NCBI GenBank assembly: GCA_017964745.1
Contig: JAGCRJ010000013.1
Coordinates: 1-33,970 of the forward strand
DNA: 33,970 bases
Origin: Lachnospiraceae bacterium
Lineage (GTDB): Bacteria > Bacillota > Clostridia > Lachnospirales > Lachnospiraceae
Direction of reading: 5' to 3'
In this document: piece after piece, positions 31,980 through 33,970 of the stretch
Numbering within the stretch: position 1 is the first letter of the stretch
Layout of the letters: each line of letters opens with the position of its first letter
The notes under the pieces: generated by a model
Seen by the model: only the letters and a program-made list of their open reading frames with translations
What the model was told of the DNA's origin: nothing
Database searches by the model: none
Position numbers and translations under genes: made by a program

Positions 31980-33970
31980 ATGTCAGCAGAAAGCATCGAT
32001 TACGGTAAGATCTATAAACCTTCGAACGAAGTTTACGTCATCAAGAAAGACGGATCGCGGGAAGCGTTCAACGTACAGAAGGTCATAAATGCTGTCAGTA
32101 AGAGTGCGTACAGGGCTCTTACCGAATTTTCCGATGAAGATAACAGAAAGATCTGTACTCTTATAATATCCAAGGTTGATGAACTCGGAGAAAACGAGAT
32201 ACCCATTCCCAGGATGCACAATATCGTCGAGGAGGTACTCGAACAGGTCAAGCCCATAGTTGCCAAGAGCTACCGTGATTACCGCAACTACAAGCAGGAC
32301 TTCGTACGCATGCTCGATGATGTTTACAAAAAGTCACAGTCGATCATGTACATCGGCGACAAGGAAAATTCCAACACCGATTCGGCCCTTGTTTCCACCA
32401 AGAGAAGTCTTATATTCAACCAGCTCAACAAAGAGCTGTATATGAAGTTCTTCCTTACCACGGAAGAGATCCAGGCATGCCGTGACGGATATATCTATAT
32501 TCACGATATGTCTTCAAGAAGAGATACGATGAACTGCTGTCTCTTTGACATCGCTTCCGTTCTCAAGGACGGATTCGAGATGGGCAATATCTGGTATAAC
32601 CAGCCTAAATCCCTTGATACCGCATTCGACGTAATGGGAGACATCGTTCTTTCGGCCGCAAGCCAGCAATACGGCGGTTTCACGATCCCTTCCGTTGAAT
32701 ATACCCTTGAGCCTTACGCCAAGCTCTCATACGAAAAGAAATACAAAAAGTACATTGATCTCGGCGTCGATGAAAAGAAGGCAGCAGATGCTGCTCTTGC
32801 CGATGTCGAAAGAGAATTTGAGCAGGGCTTCCAGGGATGGGAATATAAGTTCAACACCGTTGCATCAAGCCGTGGTGATTATCCCTTCATTACCGTGACC
32901 GCCGGAACAGGAACGTCCGATTTCCAGAAGATGGCAACCAGAGCACTTCTCAAGGTACATATGGAAGGACAGGGCAAGAAGGGCAGGAAGAAACCCGTAC
33001 TCTTCCCCAAGATCGTATTCCTTTACGATGAGAAGCTTCACGGAGAGGGAGGAGAGCTTGAGGATATCTTCGAACTTGCGATCAGATGCTCATCCAAGAC
33101 GATGTATCCCGATTATCTATCCCTTACCGGAGAAGGATATGTACCTTCTATCTACAAAAAGTACGGCAAGATCATCTCACCCATGGGCTGCAGGGCATTC
33201 CTTTCACCCTGGTTTGAAAGAGGCGGCATAGAGCCTGCGGATGAAAACGATACTCCCGTCTATGTGGGACGTTTCAACATCGGTGTCGTATCGCTTCACC
33301 TTCCGATGATCCTTGCGCGAAGCAGAAAAGAGAACAGGGATTTCTATGAGATCCTTGATTATTACCTTGAACTGATCAGAAACCTTCATTTAAGGACATA
33401 TTCCTATCTCGGTGAGATGAAGGCGTCGACCAATCCTCTAGCTTACTGCATGGGAGGCTTCAGGGGCGGACATCTTAATCTGTCGGATAAGATAAAGCCT
33501 CTGCTTGATTCCGCTACGGCTTCATTCGGCATAACGGCACTCAACGAGCTTCAGAGACTCTATAACGGTAAATCCCTTACCGAGGATGCGGAGTTTTCCC
33601 TCGAAGTCATGAAGCATATAAACGAGAAGATCGCACAGTTCAAGAAGGAAGACCACAGGCTCTATGCGATCTACGGAACGCCCGCCGAGAACTTATGCGG
33701 ACTTCAGGTTAAACAGTTCAGAAAGAAGTTCGGTATCATCGAAGGAGTATCTGACCGTGAATATGTTTCCAATTCCTTCCACTGCCACGTCACGGAGAAT
33801 ATAACTCCGATCGAAAAGCAGGACTATGAGAAGAGATTCTGGGATCTTTTCAACGGCGGTAAGATCCAGTATGTAAAATATCCTGTCGATTATAATCTCG
33901 ATGCCATCAAGACACTTGTCAGACGCGCTATGAAGATGGGCTTCTATGAAGGAGTAAACCTTTCGCTTTC
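31980..33970 (+). CDS. nrdD: anaerobic ribonucleoside-triphosphate reductase (3' partial)
   Basis: Class III ribonucleotide reductase, a glycyl-radical enzyme that makes dNTPs without oxygen. The frame is open from ATG 31980 to the window edge (663 codons visible). CGGAG at 31969-31973 supports the start. An ATP-cone allosteric domain occupies about residues 15-105 (VIKKDGSREAFNVQKVINAV). The catalytic barrel follows, with MNCCLFD, SAASQQYGGFTIPS, FPKIVFLYDE, MGCRAFLSPW and RFNIGVVSLHLP. The C-terminal zinc and glycyl-radical site lie beyond the window. The activase nrdG is expected downstream. Confidence 0.97.
   Translation, partial: MSAESIDYGKIYKPSNEVYVIKKDGSREAFNVQKVINAVSKSAYRALTEFSDEDNRKICTLIISKVDELGENEIPIPRMHNIVEEVLEQVKPIVAKSYRDYRNYKQDFVRMLDDVYKKSQSIMYIGDKENSNTDSALVSTKRSLIFNQLNKELYMKFFLTTEEIQACRDGYIYIHDMSSRRDTMNCCLFDIASVLKDGFEMGNIWYNQPKSLDTAFDVMGDIVLSAASQQYGGFTIPSVEYTLEPYAKLSYEKKYKKYIDLGVDEKKAADAALADVEREFEQGFQGWEYKFNTVASSRGDYPFITVTAGTGTSDFQKMATRALLKVHMEGQGKKGRKKPVLFPKIVFLYDEKLHGEGGELEDIFELAIRCSSKTMYPDYLSLTGEGYVPSIYKKYGKIISPMGCRAFLSPWFERGGIEPADENDTPVYVGRFNIGVVSLHLPMILARSRKENRDFYEILDYYLELIRNLHLRTYSYLGEMKASTNPLAYCMGGFRGGHLNLSDKIKPLLDSATASFGITALNELQRLYNGKSLTEDAEFSLEVMKHINEKIAQFKKEDHRLYAIYGTPAENLCGLQVKQFRKKFGIIEGVSDREYVSNSFHCHVTENITPIEKQDYEKRFWDLFNGGKIQYVKYPVDYNLDAIKTLVRRAMKMGFYEGVNLSL

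Overview
The window is a gene-dense bacterial chromosome segment with every recognisable gene on the + strand. Gaps are tiny, stop/start overlaps of the ATGA or GTGA type are common, and no gene-free stretch exceeds about 155 bases. Gene order (rimM-trmD-rplS-signal peptidase-rbgA-rnhB-ylqG/ylqH-yraN and der-plsY-gpsA), AGGAGG-type ribosome sites and the style of the signalling proteins point to an anaerobic Firmicute, most likely a Lachnospiraceae (Butyrivibrio-like). An oxygen-independent ribonucleotide reductase at the right edge fits an anaerobe. The taxonomic call is inference from gene content; I see no tRNA, rRNA, CRISPR, IS element or phage gene.

Layout. (1) 2-2245: ribosome and tRNA maturation, with rimM (5' cut by the window edge), an oversized trmD, and rplS behind a structured leader, closed by a strong terminator. 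(2) 2263-11018: a new promoter, then a long co-directional run of two type I signal peptidases flanking rbgA, rnhB, FliK-like and FlhB-like proteins (ylqG/ylqH pair), yraN, and a PhoB-type regulator with a large polytopic histidine kinase. (3) 11035-16658: PRPP synthetase, a PDZ/radical-SAM/DUF512 protein, der, plsY and gpsA. (4) 16633-23555: an unusual signalling block of three phosphorelay proteins, none of which has an intact histidine-kinase ATPase domain, followed almost without gaps by a MoxR-type AAA ATPase and its VWA partner. (5) 23579-28853: tyrS, then nucleoside salvage (purine nucleoside phosphorylase, cytidine deaminase, an MtaD/SAH-deaminase-type amidohydrolase, an AzgA/PbuG-type purine permease), closed by a terminator. 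(6) 28910-33970: a membrane-anchored MutS-like ATPase, a 63-residue membrane protein with its own promoter and terminator, a WYL regulator, and nrdD (3' cut by the window edge).

The best candidate for something undescribed is block 4. The first protein is a membrane pseudokinase (phospho-acceptor His replaced by Arg, ATP-binding boxes eroded, HPt domain cut after its first helix). The second is a seven-helix membrane protein with a perfect H-box but no ATPase domain, followed by a canonical receiver, a pseudo-receiver with Glu at the phospho-site, and an HPt domain. The third is a pseudo-receiver plus canonical receiver with no output domain. Phosphate must come from another kinase or from the HPt running in reverse, and the MoxR/VWA pair is a plausible output. 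Two other outliers are TrmD (Glu where the catalytic Asp is expected, plus an extra C-terminal region of about 160 residues) and the first signal peptidase (Arg in place of the catalytic Lys).
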